This document shows positions 31,793 through 42,321 of a stretch of 64,000 nt of DNA, one piece after another. The position numbers and the translations under genes were made by a program. Every line of letters starts with the position of its first letter. Positions within the stretch are counted from its first letter, which is position 1. The notes under the pieces were generated by a model that worked only from the letters and a program-made list of their open reading frames with translations, made no database searches and was not told the DNA's origin. The DNA is from Pseudomonas sp. RIT288 (GTDB lineage Bacteria > Pseudomonadota > Gammaproteobacteria > Pseudomonadales > Pseudomonadaceae). Where the stretch lies: positions 101,151 through 165,150 of the forward strand of contig NZ_JFYN01000009.1 in the NCBI RefSeq assembly GCF_000631985.1, given 5' to 3'.

Positions 31793-32761
31793 TCAGCCGC
31801 CGATAATCTTCATGACGGTCGCACCACCGGAGAATGCCACTTCCTGCTTGTCGCCCAGCGCCTTGACCAGAAGACGCTGCAAAGCCGGCAATGCCTGATG
31901 ACGCGGCTTGTCGAGCAGATCACCGACATAGTGGCGATTGCTCGACGACAGGCAGCCATGCAGCCAACCGGTCGACGACAGACGCAAACGCGAACAGGTT
32001 CGGCAGAACGGCACGCTTTCGTTGGCGATCACGCCGAAATGGCCGAGGCCCGGAATCGCATAGCGCACGGCGGTGGCATCCACCGGCGCATCGGCCTGGG
32101 CGTACTCGTAGCGCTCGCCGATCAGGCTCAGCAGTTGCTGCAGGCTGACGAACTGTTGCAGGAAGGCATTGGAGTCGGTGGCGAGGTGGCCCATGCGCAT
32201 CAACTCGATGAAACGCAGCTCGTAGCCACGCTCCAGGCAGTAATCGAGCAGCGGCATCACCTGATCAAGGTTCTGTCCGCGCAACGGCACCATGTTGACC
32301 TTGATCTTCATCCCCGCCGCTTTCGCCTGCTCCATGCCATCGAGCACGGTCGCCAGATCGCCGCCACGGGCGATACTGCGGAACGCGCCGGCATCCAGGG
32401 TATCGAGGGATACGTTGATCCGGCGCAGACCGGCGTCCACCAGCAACGGGAGCTTTTTCGCCAGGAGTTGACCGTTGGTGGTCAGGCTGATGTCTTCCAG
32501 CCCCATCTTGCCGACAGCGCTCATGAAAGATTCGAGTTTGGGGCTGACCAGCGGCTCGCCACCGGTGATGCGCAAGCGTTCGATGCCGGCGGCTTCGATC
32601 AGATAAGCCACACCGCGGGCCATGGCCTCGGCCGACAGTTCATCCTGCGCAGCCACCAGCCGCTTGCCGTTGGGCACGCAGTAGGTACAGGCGTAATTGC
32701 AGGCTGAAGTCAGGCTGATGCGCAAATTGCGAAAACGCCTGCCTTGACGGTCAACGATCAT
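31793..32761 (-). CDS. moaA: GTP 3',8-cyclase MoaA-type radical SAM protein
   Basis: The 322-residue radical SAM protein begins the synthesis of molybdenum cofactor from GTP. The SAM-binding 4Fe-4S motif is CNYACTYC (Cys21, Cys25, Cys28), with the RITGGEPLVSPKLESF loop. The second cluster is in FCRTCSRLRLSSTGWLHGCL. It ends in the Gly-Gly tail (KIIGG) needed for catalysis in the family. The start is ATG at 32761 (MIVDRQGRRFRNLRISLT). No other moa genes are adjacent, and a perfect hairpin lies in its leader. Confidence 0.92.
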   Translation of the reverse strand: MIVDRQGRRFRNLRISLTSACNYACTYCVPNGKRLVAAQDELSAEAMARGVAYLIEAAGIERLRITGGEPLVSPKLESFMSAVGKMGLEDISLTTNGQLLAKKLPLLVDAGLRRINVSLDTLDAGAFRSIARGGDLATVLDGMEQAKAAGMKIKVNMVPLRGQNLDQVMPLLDYCLERGYELRFIELMRMGHLATDSNAFLQQFVSLQQLLSLIGERYEYAQADAPVDATAVRYAIPGLGHFGVIANESVPFCRTCSRLRLSSTGWLHGCLSSSNRHYVGDLLDKPRHQALPALQRLLVKALGDKQEVAFSGGATVMKIIGG

Positions 32762-32788
32762 GATCACTCCGGCGATGAGTTTCGAGCC

Positions 32789-32820
32789 GCTAAAACTTGA
32801 CTCACAAATCAAGTTTTAGC
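32789..32820. promoter_or_regulatory. perfect 12-bp stem-loop in the moaA leader
   Basis: GCTAAAACTTGA (32789-32800) and TCAAGTTTTAGC (32809-32820) are exact complements across an 8-base loop, 28 bases before the moaA start. It lacks a T run on either strand, so it is more likely an operator or a leader RNA structure than a terminator. Confidence 0.6.
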
Positions 32821-32897
32821 AAGCCCTATGCCTGAGTATATTCCTGCAGTACTGCGTCATGTAGCGAAATCATGGCGCAATAAGACCGCTGAATGAT

Positions 32898-33536
32898 TCA
32901 GCTGCTTGGCGTTTCCGGATCGCGCTTGCGCTTGTTGCCCATACGCACGCCGATGTCCATCAGGAACTGGAAGAAACCTTCCTGATCTTCCAGCACATTG
33001 CTCCAGAACGGCGAGTGATACAGCGCCACCGCACCGTGCACCAGCGCCCAGGACGCGCAGTAGTGGAAGTACGGCGGCACGTCTTCGAGCTTGCCTTCGC
33101 TGATCCGGCCCTTGATGAGCAAGGTCAGGCGTTCGAAGTTCGAGGCACGGATCTTGTGCAGCTCCTCGACCATTTCCGGCACCTGATTGCCTTTTACGAC
33201 CTTCTCTTCGAGACGGTCGAACAGGCGATAGCGCTGCGGGTCGCGCATGCGGAATTCGAAGTAGGCACGGGACAGCGCTTCCTTGTCCTTGTCGACATCG
33301 GCCGAATGCAACAGCTCGTTCAAATCACGCTCGTAATCGAGCATCAGGCGTAGATAGATCTCGGCCTTGGATTTGAAATGCTTGTAGATCGTGCCTTTGC
33401 CGATACCCACGGCATCAGCAATCATCTCGACGGTGACACTGTCTTCACCTTGTTCGAGGAACAGCTTGAGCGCGGTATCGAGAATTTCTTGCTCGCGGCG
33501 ACGAAACTCACGGACCTTACGAGGTTCTTTGTGCAT
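32898..33536 (-). CDS. TetR-family regulator
   Basis: The 212-residue protein has a TetR helix-turn-helix at residues 14-60: REQEILDTALKLFLEQGEDS, then VTVEMIADAVGIGKGTIYKH, then FKSKAEIYLRLML. The ligand domain (residues 70-200) has no recognised specificity motif. The protein resembles the regulator encoded beside rgsA and tatD in P. aeruginosa (PA2957, from memory), and the same neighbours are found here. The tail is charged (NKRKRDPETPSS). Confidence 0.92.
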   Translation of the reverse strand: MHKEPRKVREFRRREQEILDTALKLFLEQGEDSVTVEMIADAVGIGKGTIYKHFKSKAEIYLRLMLDYERDLNELLHSADVDKDKEALSRAYFEFRMRDPQRYRLFDRLEEKVVKGNQVPEMVEELHKIRASNFERLTLLIKGRISEGKLEDVPPYFHYCASWALVHGAVALYHSPFWSNVLEDQEGFFQFLMDIGVRMGNKRKRDPETPSS

Positions 33537-33752
33537 AAGAAAAGGTCTGTAGGGGTCAAAATTCGAAGCCGCGTATTATGCCTAACTTGCACAGAAATGC
33601 ACGGATCATCCGACCATATCTGTGTTTCCTGTTCATTTTGCGAACGCCAGGGGTGCAATGAGAACTCAACTGAAGCGCACGTATTCCAAATTTGTTTAAA
33701 AACCCCGACCGGCTAACTGGACTGGACGCCAGACTGATCAATACTTGAACTG

Positions 33753-33868
33753 TCGGGCGGCATCTCCCCCAAGTGCCGTGCCGATAAAGGTACCAAGGGA
33801 CCGCGTGCCTTTGTTTTACTCCTAATGGTCTTAACCCGGATTCACCCCCCAGAACCCGGGTTTTTTTT
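33753..33868 (+). ncRNA. rgsA: probable small RNA RgsA
   Basis: The 466-base gap between the TetR and tatD genes contains no ORF but has a strong plus-strand terminator: AACCCGG (33833-33839), CCGGGTT (33856-33862) and eight T. About 115 bases upstream, CAATACTTGA (33739-33748) agrees at 8 of 10 positions with the RpoS -10 consensus CTATACTTAA. In P. aeruginosa the RpoS-dependent RNA RgsA, about 120 nt, lies between the equivalent genes (PA2957-2958 and tatD). Location, strand-specific terminator, promoter type and size all agree. Sequence identity to RgsA could not be checked. RgsA is reported to act on acpP mRNA; acpP lies 6.5 kb away here. Confidence 0.65.
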
Positions 33869-33913
33869 GCCTGCGATTTGCCGAAAATTCCTGTCATTTA
33901 CGCCCATCGCACC

Positions 33914-33999
33914 GGTAGGAGCTGCCGCAGGCTGCGATCTTTTGATTTTGATTCTTTAAAAACAACATCAAAAGATCACAGCCTGCGGCAGCTCCTACA
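33914..33999. repeat. REPIN, GTAGGAGCTGCCGCAGGCTGCGATC class
   Basis: GTAGGAGCTGCCGCAGGCTG and its exact inverse CAGCCTGCGGCAGCTCCTAC flank TTTTGATTTTGATTC and its partner. It lies between the rgsA terminator and the end of tatD. Confidence 0.92.
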
Positions 34000-34002
34000 C
34001 GG

Positions 34003-34788
34003 TCAGCCTTTTACATGCGCCAAGGGAAACAGCCGCTTGAAGTTTTCGGTGGTCTGCTCGGCAAACCGCTCGTAGTTTTCCCCACGCAGCATCGCCAGAA
34101 ACTCCGCTACTTCACGCACGTACTGCGGCAGGTTCGGTTTGCCGCGATAAGGGATCGGCGCCAGATACGGCGAGTCGGTCTCCACCAGCAGGCGATCGGC
34201 CGGCACCTTGCTCGCCACATCACGCAGGGCGTCGGCGTTGCGGAAGGTGACGATGCCCGACAGGGAAATGTAATAACCCATGTCCAACGCAGCCTTGGCC
34301 ATATCCCAGTCTTCGGTGAAGCAATGCAGCACACCGGCCTGGGGCAACGCGGCTTCGCGCAGCAGTTCGAGGGTATCGGCACGGGCGCCACGGGTGTGGA
34401 TGATCACTGGCTTACCGGTCTGCTGTGCGGCTTGCAGATGCAAACGGAAGGATTCCTGCTGCAGCTCGGCAGCTTCCGGTTCGTAGTGATAATCCAGACC
34501 GGTTTCACCGATCGCCACCACTTTCGGGTGATTGAGTTCGTGTAGCAGCCAGTCCAGCGCCGGCGCCGCGCCCGGTTGCACATCCAATGGGTGCACACCG
34601 ACCGAGCAATCGACGTCGTCATAGCGCTCGGCGAGGGCTTTGACGTCAGCGGCGTTGTCGGCACTCACGCCGATGCACAGAAAGTGCCCTACCCCGCGCT
34701 GGCGAGCCGCATCGAGTGCAGCATCCAGCGAGCCGTCATGGGCGGCGAGGTCGAGGCGATCAAGGTGACAATGGGAATCTACGAGCAT
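34003..34788 (-). CDS. TatD-family metal-dependent hydrolase
   Basis: The protein has 261 residues, the normal TatD/YcfH length. The metal-binding motifs are MLVDSHCHLDRLDL at the N-terminus, VAIGETGLDYHYEPE near residue 95, PVIIHTRGA near 130, HCFTEDW near 155 and LLVETDSPYLAPIPYRGKPN near 205. The family has 3'-5' exonuclease/DNase activity. It follows pilZ on the same strand by 15 bases, the conserved Pseudomonas order holB-pilZ-tatD. Confidence 0.95.
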   Translation of the reverse strand: MLVDSHCHLDRLDLAAHDGSLDAALDAARQRGVGHFLCIGVSADNAADVKALAERYDDVDCSVGVHPLDVQPGAAPALDWLLHELNHPKVVAIGETGLDYHYEPEAAELQQESFRLHLQAAQQTGKPVIIHTRGARADTLELLREAALPQAGVLHCFTEDWDMAKAALDMGYYISLSGIVTFRNADALRDVASKVPADRLLVETDSPYLAPIPYRGKPNLPQYVREVAEFLAMLRGENYERFAEQTTENFKRLFPLAHVKG

Positions 34789-34803
34789 AAAAGAGACGGC
34801 TAC

Positions 34804-35160
34804 TTACATCGTATGAGTGGGACGGTCGGATTTCAGTGCTCCGGCCAGATGGGTTTCGATGCGACTGCGGGCGGTGTTGTCGCCCTCGTTGAATTGCACG
34901 CCGACGCCGGCGGCACGATTGCCCTGCGCGCCTTTGGGGGTGATCCAGGCGACCTTGCCGGCCACCGGAATCTTCTCGGCCTCGTCCATCAGGTTCAGCA
35001 GCATGAACACCTCGTCGCCCAACTTGTAGCTCTTGTTGGTCGGGATGAACAGGCCACCGTTCTTGATGAACGGCATGTAGGCGGCGTAAAGCACCGATTT
35101 GTCCTTGATCGTCAGGGACAGGATGCCGTTGCGCGGCCCCGGGCTAATGGCTTCATTCAT
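34804..35160 (-). CDS. pilZ: type IV pilus assembly protein PilZ
   Basis: The 118-residue protein matches P. aeruginosa PilZ closely over its length: RNGILSLTIKDKSVLYAAYM, then LFIPTNKSYKLGDEVFMLLN, then AQGNRAAGVGVQFNEGDNTA, then LAGALKSDRPTHTM. It is needed for pilus biogenesis and, although it names the PilZ fold, it lacks the RxxxR motif for cyclic-di-GMP. The start is the ATG at 35160 with GGAGG upstream, not the in-frame GTG 12 bases earlier. Confidence 0.96.
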   Translation of the reverse strand: MNEAISPGPRNGILSLTIKDKSVLYAAYMPFIKNGGLFIPTNKSYKLGDEVFMLLNLMDEAEKIPVAGKVAWITPKGAQGNRAAGVGVQFNEGDNTARSRIETHLAGALKSDRPTHTM

Positions 35161-35202
35161 GTTGACCTCCACTGCTGATGTTCAGAGTCTAGGTACACAT
35201 TC

Positions 35203-36820
<1,618 letters not shown>

Positions 36821-36830
36821 TTAATCAAAG

Positions 36831-38021
36831 TCATTGCGCGTTTTGCGGTGCCGCCGTCTCAGGCTCGGCAGCAGGGGTCGGGACTGGCGCAGGATCCTGA
36901 GCTGGAACCTGTGGCAGCGCCTCAGGAGCGGTATCCGGGGAAGCAGCGGGAACCGCTTCATCGGTAGCCGGAGCGGCCGGCGCATTCGCCGGGGCCGGGC
37001 TGGAGCGGTAATCGGCGCGGCGCTTGAGCTGGAACTCGCGCACTGCATTGTTGTGCGCATCCAGATCATCGGAGAACACATGGCTACCATCGCCACGGGC
37101 GACAAAATACAGACTGTTGCCTTCCACCGGATTGAGCGCGGCATGAATCGCCTCGCGGCCGACCATGGCAATCGGCGTCGGCGGCAATCCGGGGATCACA
37201 TAGGTGTTGTACGGCGTCGGCTCCTTGAGATGAGCACGGGTCAGCTTGCCAGTGTAGCGATCGCCCAAGCCGTAGATCACGGTCGGGTCGGTCTGCAACT
37301 GCATGCCCAGCGCCATACGGCGCACGAACACGCCGGCAATCTGCCCACGCTCCTGCGGCACACCGGTTTCCTTTTCCACCAGCGAGGCCATGATCAGCGC
37401 TTGGTAAGGCTCACTGTACGGGGCATCGGCCGAGCGGTTCTCCCACTCCTTGGCCAACACTTCATCGAGACGATCAAAGGCTTTCTTCAGCAAGTCGACG
37501 TCGGAGAAACCCCGCACGAAGCGATAAGTGTCCGGGAAGAATCGACCCTCGGGGAACAATCCGCGATGACCGATTTTCTCCATCACTTCGCTGTCGCTCA
37601 AACCCTTGAGGGTCTGCTCGATCTTTTCATCTTTGGCCAGCGCGGCGCGGACCTGGTGGAAATTCCAGCCCTCGACCAGCGTCAGGCTGTATTGCACCAC
37701 GTCGCCACGCTTCCACAAGTCGATCAGACCGTTGACGGTCATGCCCGGCTGCATGCGGTATTCGCCGCTGTGGATCGGCGTACCGGCCAGGTTGAAGCGC
37801 CAATAAATGCGCAACCAGAAGGCGTCCTTGATGACCCCATCGGTTTCGAGTTCAAGAAAGGTACGGGTCGGCGTCGAGCCTTTCGGCACATCCAGCAGTT
37901 CTTCCTGCGTGATGTTCAGGGGCTGTTCCAGCGCCGAATGAATTTTCCAGGCGCTGGCGCCCATCAGCAGCCCTGCCAGAACCAGTCCGGTTTCCAGCAG
38001 CAGCAAGAGTTTACGTCTCAC
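36831..38021 (-). CDS. mltG: endolytic murein transglycosylase MltG
   Basis: The 396-residue protein has one N-terminal membrane anchor (LLLLLETGLVLAGLLMGASA). The YceG catalytic region contains MASLVEKETGVPQERGQIAG (with the catalytic Glu), then TDPTVIYGLGDRYTGKLTRA, then SPYNTYVIPGLPPTPI-like sequence (TPYNTYVIPGLPPTP here). It cleaves nascent glycan strands. The last 60 residues are a Pro/Ala/Glu-rich tail (PAPANAPAAPATDEAVPAAS) longer than in enteric MltG and likely unstructured. Confidence 0.95.
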   Translation of the reverse strand: MRRKLLLLLETGLVLAGLLMGASAWKIHSALEQPLNITQEELLDVPKGSTPTRTFLELETDGVIKDAFWLRIYWRFNLAGTPIHSGEYRMQPGMTVNGLIDLWKRGDVVQYSLTLVEGWNFHQVRAALAKDEKIEQTLKGLSDSEVMEKIGHRGLFPEGRFFPDTYRFVRGFSDVDLLKKAFDRLDEVLAKEWENRSADAPYSEPYQALIMASLVEKETGVPQERGQIAGVFVRRMALGMQLQTDPTVIYGLGDRYTGKLTRAHLKEPTPYNTYVIPGLPPTPIAMVGREAIHAALNPVEGNSLYFVARGDGSHVFSDDLDAHNNAVREFQLKRRADYRSSPAPANAPAAPATDEAVPAASPDTAPEALPQVPAQDPAPVPTPAAEPETAAPQNAQ

Positions 38022-38024
38022 GAA

Positions 38025-38840
38025 TCAGGCATCCAGTAGCGCACGGGCAATGGTTTGCAGTTTACGGGTGAGCGGGCCAACCGGCCAGCTCAGTGCAGCG
38101 TAGGCGCGTACCGGCCAGACGCCATACACGCTGTTGCACATGAAGACTTCATCAGCCCATTGCAGCTGTTCGAGGCTGATGTCGGTGATTTGAGTGGGGA
38201 TGGCCAATGACTCGGCCTGAAACAATATTTCAGCACGCATCACTCCGGCTACACCACAGCGCTTCAGATCCGGGGTGATCAGCACGCCGTCGCGCACCAG
38301 AAACAGATTGCTGAACACGCCTTCGATGACCCGCCCAGCCTGGTCGAGCATCAAGCCTTCAGCGTGTTCGCCATCGCGCCATTCGGCACGGGCGAGCACT
38401 TGCTCCAGACGATTCAGATGCTTGAGCCCGGCCAGCAACGGCTGATTCGACAACCGTGTGACGCAGGGAAACAGGCGCACGCCCTGCTCGCCATGCACGG
38501 CAGGATAAACCGCAGGCGGGTTGCCTTGCAGAATGCGGCGGCCCTGCGCCGCAGGATCGGACGCGTAGCCGCGCAAGCCATCACCACGGGTGAGAATGAG
38601 CTTGAGCACGCCCTCGCCCATTGCCACGGCATAAGCCAGCAGCTCGCTGCGAATCAGTTCGATATCCACGGCGATGGCCAGACGTGAGCAACCCTCGGCC
38701 AGACGCGTCAGGTGACGATCCAGCAAGACCGGCTGGCCGCCGTGCACGGCAATGGTCTCGAACAGACCATCGCCGTAAGCCAGGCCGCGATCTTTCAGCG
38801 ACAGAGCGTCAGCCGGCTGACCGTCGACCCAGCTGTCCAT
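38025..38840 (-). CDS. pabC: aminodeoxychorismate lyase
   Basis: The 271-residue protein belongs to the fold-type-IV PLP enzymes: [20 protein letters not shown] at the N-terminus, the PLP lysine in LLAGLKHLNRLEQVLARAEW, and GRVIEGVFSNLFLVRDGVLI. It releases pyruvate from aminodeoxychorismate to give 4-aminobenzoate for folate. The ATG overlaps the fabF stop codon by one base (TGATG), so it is translationally coupled to fabF. Confidence 0.95.
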   Translation of the reverse strand: MDSWVDGQPADALSLKDRGLAYGDGLFETIAVHGGQPVLLDRHLTRLAEGCSRLAIAVDIELIRSELLAYAVAMGEGVLKLILTRGDGLRGYASDPAAQGRRILQGNPPAVYPAVHGEQGVRLFPCVTRLSNQPLLAGLKHLNRLEQVLARAEWRDGEHAEGLMLDQAGRVIEGVFSNLFLVRDGVLITPDLKRCGVAGVMRAEILFQAESLAIPTQITDISLEQLQWADEVFMCNSVYGVWPVRAYAALSWPVGPLTRKLQTIARALLDA

Positions 38841-40084
38841 CACCCAGCGAACCGACGGAACGCCAATGTGCCGTTGGTGCCGCCAAACCCGAAGGAGTTG
38901 GACAGTACGACGTCGATGTCCATGTTGCGCGCAGTGTGCGGCACGAAATCGAGATCGCAGCCTTCATCCGGCTCGTCGAGGTTGATGGTTGGCGGGGCTA
39001 CCTGGCTGTTGATCGCCAGCACACTGAAGATCGCCTCGACCGCGCCCGCCGCACCCAGCAGGTGACCGGTCATGGACTTGGTGGAGCTGACCGCCAGGTT
39101 GTAGGCGTGCTCACCGAACACGGTCTTGATCGCGTTGGCTTCGGCAAGGTCGCCGGCCGGGGTCGAGGTACCGTGGGCGTTGATGTACTGCACCTGGTCG
39201 ATATTGATCTTCGCATCGCGCAGCGCATTGGTGATGCAGCGCGCTGCCCCGGCGCCGTCCGCGGGTGGCGACGTCATGTGGAACGCATCGCCACTGGTGC
39301 CGAAGCCGATCAGCTCGGCGTAGATCGTGGCCCCACGGGCCTTGGCGTGCTCGAGCTCTTCGAGGACCAGCGCACCGGCACCGTCAGACAGCACAAAACC
39401 ATCACGGCCCTTGTCCCATGGACGACTGGCGCGGGTCGGCTCATCGTTGCGCGTCGACAGCGCACGGGACGCGCCGAAGCCGCCCATGCCCAGACCGCAC
39501 GCGGCCATTTCGGCACCGCCGGCGATCATTACGTCGGCCTCGTCGTACATGATGTTGCGCGCGGCCATGCCAATGCAGTGCGTACCGGTGGTACAGGCAG
39601 TGGAAATGGCGTAGTTCGGCCCCTGTGCACCCAGGTGGATGGACAGAAAACCGGAAATCATATTGATGATCGAGCCTGGCACGAAGAATGGCGAGATTCG
39701 ACGCGGGCCCGTCTCATGCAGGGTACGGCTGGTTTCTTCGATGTTGGTCAGACCGCCGATGCCCGAGCCCATGGCCACGCCAATGCGCTCACGGTTGGCG
39801 TCGGTGACTTCCAGACCGGCGTTGCGAACAGCCTGAAACCCCGCGGCCAGACCGTACTGAATGAACAGGTCGAGCTTGCGTGCTTCCTTGACCGACAGGT
39901 ATTCCTCGACATTGAAGCCCTTTACCGAGCCGCCAAAACGGGTGGAATAGGCAGAAAGGTCGGTGTGTTCGATCAGACCAATGCCACTGCGGCCAGCCAG
40001 AATGCCCTGCCAACTGCTCGGCACATCCGTACCCAGTGGCGACAACATACCCATACCGGTGACTACGACGCGTCTACGCGACAC
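38840..40084 (-). CDS. fabF: beta-ketoacyl-ACP synthase II
   Basis: The 414-residue protein extends fatty acids and has the Cys-His-His triad: Cys in [18 protein letters not shown], His in [15 protein letters not shown] and His in [18 protein letters not shown]. The start is GTG at 40084 ([13 protein letters not shown]) with AAAGGAGAG 5 bases upstream; the ORF extends further, but without a site. It is separated from acpP by a symmetrical terminator. Confidence 0.96.
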   Translation of the reverse strand: MSRRRVVVTGMGMLSPLGTDVPSSWQGILAGRSGIGLIEHTDLSAYSTRFGGSVKGFNVEEYLSVKEARKLDLFIQYGLAAGFQAVRNAGLEVTDANRERIGVAMGSGIGGLTNIEETSRTLHETGPRRISPFFVPGSIINMISGFLSIHLGAQGPNYAISTACTTGTHCIGMAARNIMYDEADVMIAGGAEMAACGLGMGGFGASRALSTRNDEPTRASRPWDKGRDGFVLSDGAGALVLEELEHAKARGATIYAELIGFGTSGDAFHMTSPPADGAGAARCITNALRDAKINIDQVQYINAHGTSTPAGDLAEANAIKTVFGEHAYNLAVSSTKSMTGHLLGAAGAVEAIFSVLAINSQVAPPTINLDEPDEGCDLDFVPHTARNMDIDVVLSNSFGFGGTNGTLAFRRFAG

Positions 40085-40128
40085 AGCACTCTCCTTTTTC
40101 AAATGACGACTTTGCATCAGGCCTAAAG

Positions 40129-40164
40129 AAAAAACCGCACGCCATGATGGCAGTGCGGTTTTTC
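40129..40164 (-). terminator. terminator between acpP and fabF
   Basis: AAAAACCGCAC and GTGCGGTTTTT are exact complements with a GCC/GGC-containing loop, followed by T on the minus strand. It should stop most acpP transcripts and let a fraction read into fabF, consistent with the need for much more carrier protein than synthase. Confidence 0.8.
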
Positions 40165-40192
40165 CATGACAGCAGACAACGATTACAAACTA

Positions 40193-40429
40193 TTACGCCT
40201 GGTGGCTAGTAACGTAGTCGATTGCAGCTTGTACAGTAGTGATCTTCTCAGCTTCTTCGTCAGGGATTTCGGTCTCGAATTCCTCTTCCAGAGCCATCAC
40301 CAGCTCAACGGTGTCAAGGGAGTCAGCACCCAGGTCTTCAACGAAGGAAGCAGTGTTGACCACTTCTTCTTCTTTAACGCCCAGTTGCTCGGCAACGATT
40401 TTCTTGACGCGCTCTTCGATGGTGCTCAT
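40193..40429 (-). CDS. acpP: acyl carrier protein
   Basis: The 78-residue acidic protein has the phosphopantetheine serine Ser37 in [20 protein letters not shown]. The N-terminus [20 protein letters not shown] is that of the main fatty-acid ACP. It lies between fabG and fabF, has its own promoter and is followed by a terminator. Confidence 0.98.
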   Translation of the reverse strand: MSTIEERVKKIVAEQLGVKEEEVVNTASFVEDLGADSLDTVELVMALEEEFETEIPDEEAEKITTVQAAIDYVTSHQA

Positions 40430-40481
40430 ACCTTGTTTTCACTCCTAATGGACAAATTCAGGCAGCTGGCCAGTGGGTAAG

Positions 40482-40509
40482 TGTATAGAAAGGCTTTTCA
40501 GCTTTTCAA
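40482..40509 (-). promoter_or_regulatory. probable sigma70 promoter of acpP
   Basis: On the minus strand TTGAAA (complement of 40504-40509), 16 bases and TATACA (complement of 40482-40487) lie 53 bases before the acpP start. The 196-base gap to fabG has no gene. Confidence 0.55.
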
Positions 40510-40625
40510 CTGAAAGCTTCACTCCTCAAACCCTGCGGCCCTCTGCCTATAAATAGATTGCAGCTTTATAACGGATTTTAGACAGCTCGTATGACATTTT
40601 TTTGAAGCAATCCGTCACATTTTAC

Positions 40626-41366
40626 TTACATGTACATCCCACCGTTCACCGGGATTGTAGCCCCAGTGACGTATGCCGCACCGTCGGATGCAAGAAAAGC
40701 GACCACCGAAGCGATCTCTTGAGCTTGTCCCAGACGGCCCAGCGGAATCTGCGTCTGCAAGGCTTCACGCTGTGCTTCCGGCAGTTCGCGGGTCATATCG
40801 GTGTCGATGAACCCCGGGGTTACCGAGTTGACCGTAATCGAACGCGAACCGACTTCACGCGCCATCGCACGGCTGAAACCTTCCAGACCGGCCTTGGCGG
40901 CTGCATAGTTTACTTGGCCTGCGTTGCCCATGGCACCCACCACCGAGCCAATACTGATAATTCGGCCCCAGCGCGCCTTGGTCATGCCACGCAAAACGCC
41001 CTTGGACAGGCGATACAGACTGTTCAGGTTGGTATCGATCACGTCGTACCATTCATCGTCTTTCATGCGCATCATCAGGTTATCGCGGGTGATACCGGCA
41101 TTATTGACCAGAATCGCCGGCGCACCGAACTGTTCCTGAATGCTCGCGATCACGGCGGCAACAGATTCGTCGCTGGTGACGTTCAGTTCCAGACCGGTAC
41201 CTTGAATGCCGTGCTCCTTGAGCGTGGCAGCAATCGCCTCGGCACCCTTGGCGGAGGTCGCGGTGCCAACAACGATGGCGCCCTGACGACCCAGTTCCAG
41301 TGCGATAGCCTGGCCGATACCGCGGCTTGCACCAGTGACCAGTGCAACTTTACCTTGCAGACTCAT
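40626..41366 (-). CDS. fabG: 3-oxoacyl-ACP reductase
   Basis: The 246-residue SDR protein has GASRGIGQAIALELGRQGAI (NADP motif), NNAGITRDNLMMRMKDDEWY and the active site ISIGSVVGAMGNAGQVNYAA with Tyr-Ala-Ala-Lys. It performs the first reduction of the elongation cycle. The start is ATG at 41366 (MSLQGKVALVTGAS) with AGGAGAAAC upstream. It is between fabD and acpP. Confidence 0.97.
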   Translation of the reverse strand: MSLQGKVALVTGASRGIGQAIALELGRQGAIVVGTATSAKGAEAIAATLKEHGIQGTGLELNVTSDESVAAVIASIQEQFGAPAILVNNAGITRDNLMMRMKDDEWYDVIDTNLNSLYRLSKGVLRGMTKARWGRIISIGSVVGAMGNAGQVNYAAAKAGLEGFSRAMAREVGSRSITVNSVTPGFIDTDMTRELPEAQREALQTQIPLGRLGQAQEIASVVAFLASDGAAYVTGATIPVNGGMYM

Positions 41367-41382
41367 GCAAGTTTCTCCTGAT

Positions 41383-42321
41383 TCAGGCCAGCGCTGCACG
41401 GGCGGCAGCGAAAGCGTCTGGGGTATTGAGATTGGAAGTCGAAACGCCTTCGGCGCAACGTTTGTTCAGACCGGCCAGGACTTTGCCCGGACCGCATTCG
41501 ATCAGATTGGTCGCGCCTTTGGCAGCCAGGGTCTGAACCGATTCAACCCAGCGAACGGGCTTGTACAGTTGTTCAAGCAGATCACGCTTGAGGGTTTCCA
41601 GATCGGCTGGCACTTGCGCGCTGACGTTCTGTACGACCGGGATCTGCGGTGCCTGCCAGTCGATGGCGGCGATGGATTCGGCAAAGCGCTCGGCAGCCGG
41701 ACGCATCAGTTCGCAGTGCGACGGCACGCTCACCGGCAACGGCATGGCACGCTTGGCGCCACGGGCCTTGCAGCCTTCGATGGCACGCTCGACCGCAGCC
41801 TTGGCACCGGCAATCACCACCTGGCCCGGCGAGTTGAAGTTCACCGCGCTGACCACTTCGCCTTGCGCCGCTTCAGCACAGGCTGCCAGCACATCAGCGT
41901 CTTCCAGACCGAGGATGGCAGCCATGCCGCCCTGCCCGGCCGGAACGGCTTCCTGCATCAGCTGGCCACGGCGCTCAACGAGCTTCACCGCGTCAGCCAG
42001 GCTCAGACTGCCGGCAGCAACCAGCGCGCTGTATTCACCCAGGCTGTGACCAGCAACAAATGCCGGACGCGCGCCGCCTTCAGCCAGCCACAGACGCCAC
42101 AGGGCGATCGAAGCGGTCAGGATGGCCGGTTGGGTTTTGTCGGTTTGATTGAGCAGCTCTTCCGGGCCCTGCTGGGTCAGCGCCCACAGGTCATAGCCCA
42201 GAGCCTCAGAGGCTTCTTTGAATGTTTCGAGGATCAATGGATATTCCGCGCCCAGCTCGGCGAGCATGCCGAGGGACTGCGAACCCTGTCCTGGAAAGAC
42301 GAATGCGAGGGAAGCAGACAT
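41383..42321 (-). CDS. fabD: malonyl-CoA:ACP transacylase
   Basis: The protein has 312 residues, starts MSASLAFVFPGQGSQSLGML and has the nucleophile Ser93 in VAGHSLGEYSALVAAG and the active-site His in SVPSHCELMRPAAERFAESI. It loads malonate onto ACP. It is 16 bases upstream of fabG and transcribed with it. Confidence 0.97.
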   Translation of the reverse strand: MSASLAFVFPGQGSQSLGMLAELGAEYPLILETFKEASEALGYDLWALTQQGPEELLNQTDKTQPAILTASIALWRLWLAEGGARPAFVAGHSLGEYSALVAAGSLSLADAVKLVERRGQLMQEAVPAGQGGMAAILGLEDADVLAACAEAAQGEVVSAVNFNSPGQVVIAGAKAAVERAIEGCKARGAKRAMPLPVSVPSHCELMRPAAERFAESIAAIDWQAPQIPVVQNVSAQVPADLETLKRDLLEQLYKPVRWVESVQTLAAKGATNLIECGPGKVLAGLNKRCAEGVSTSNLNTPDAFAAARAALA

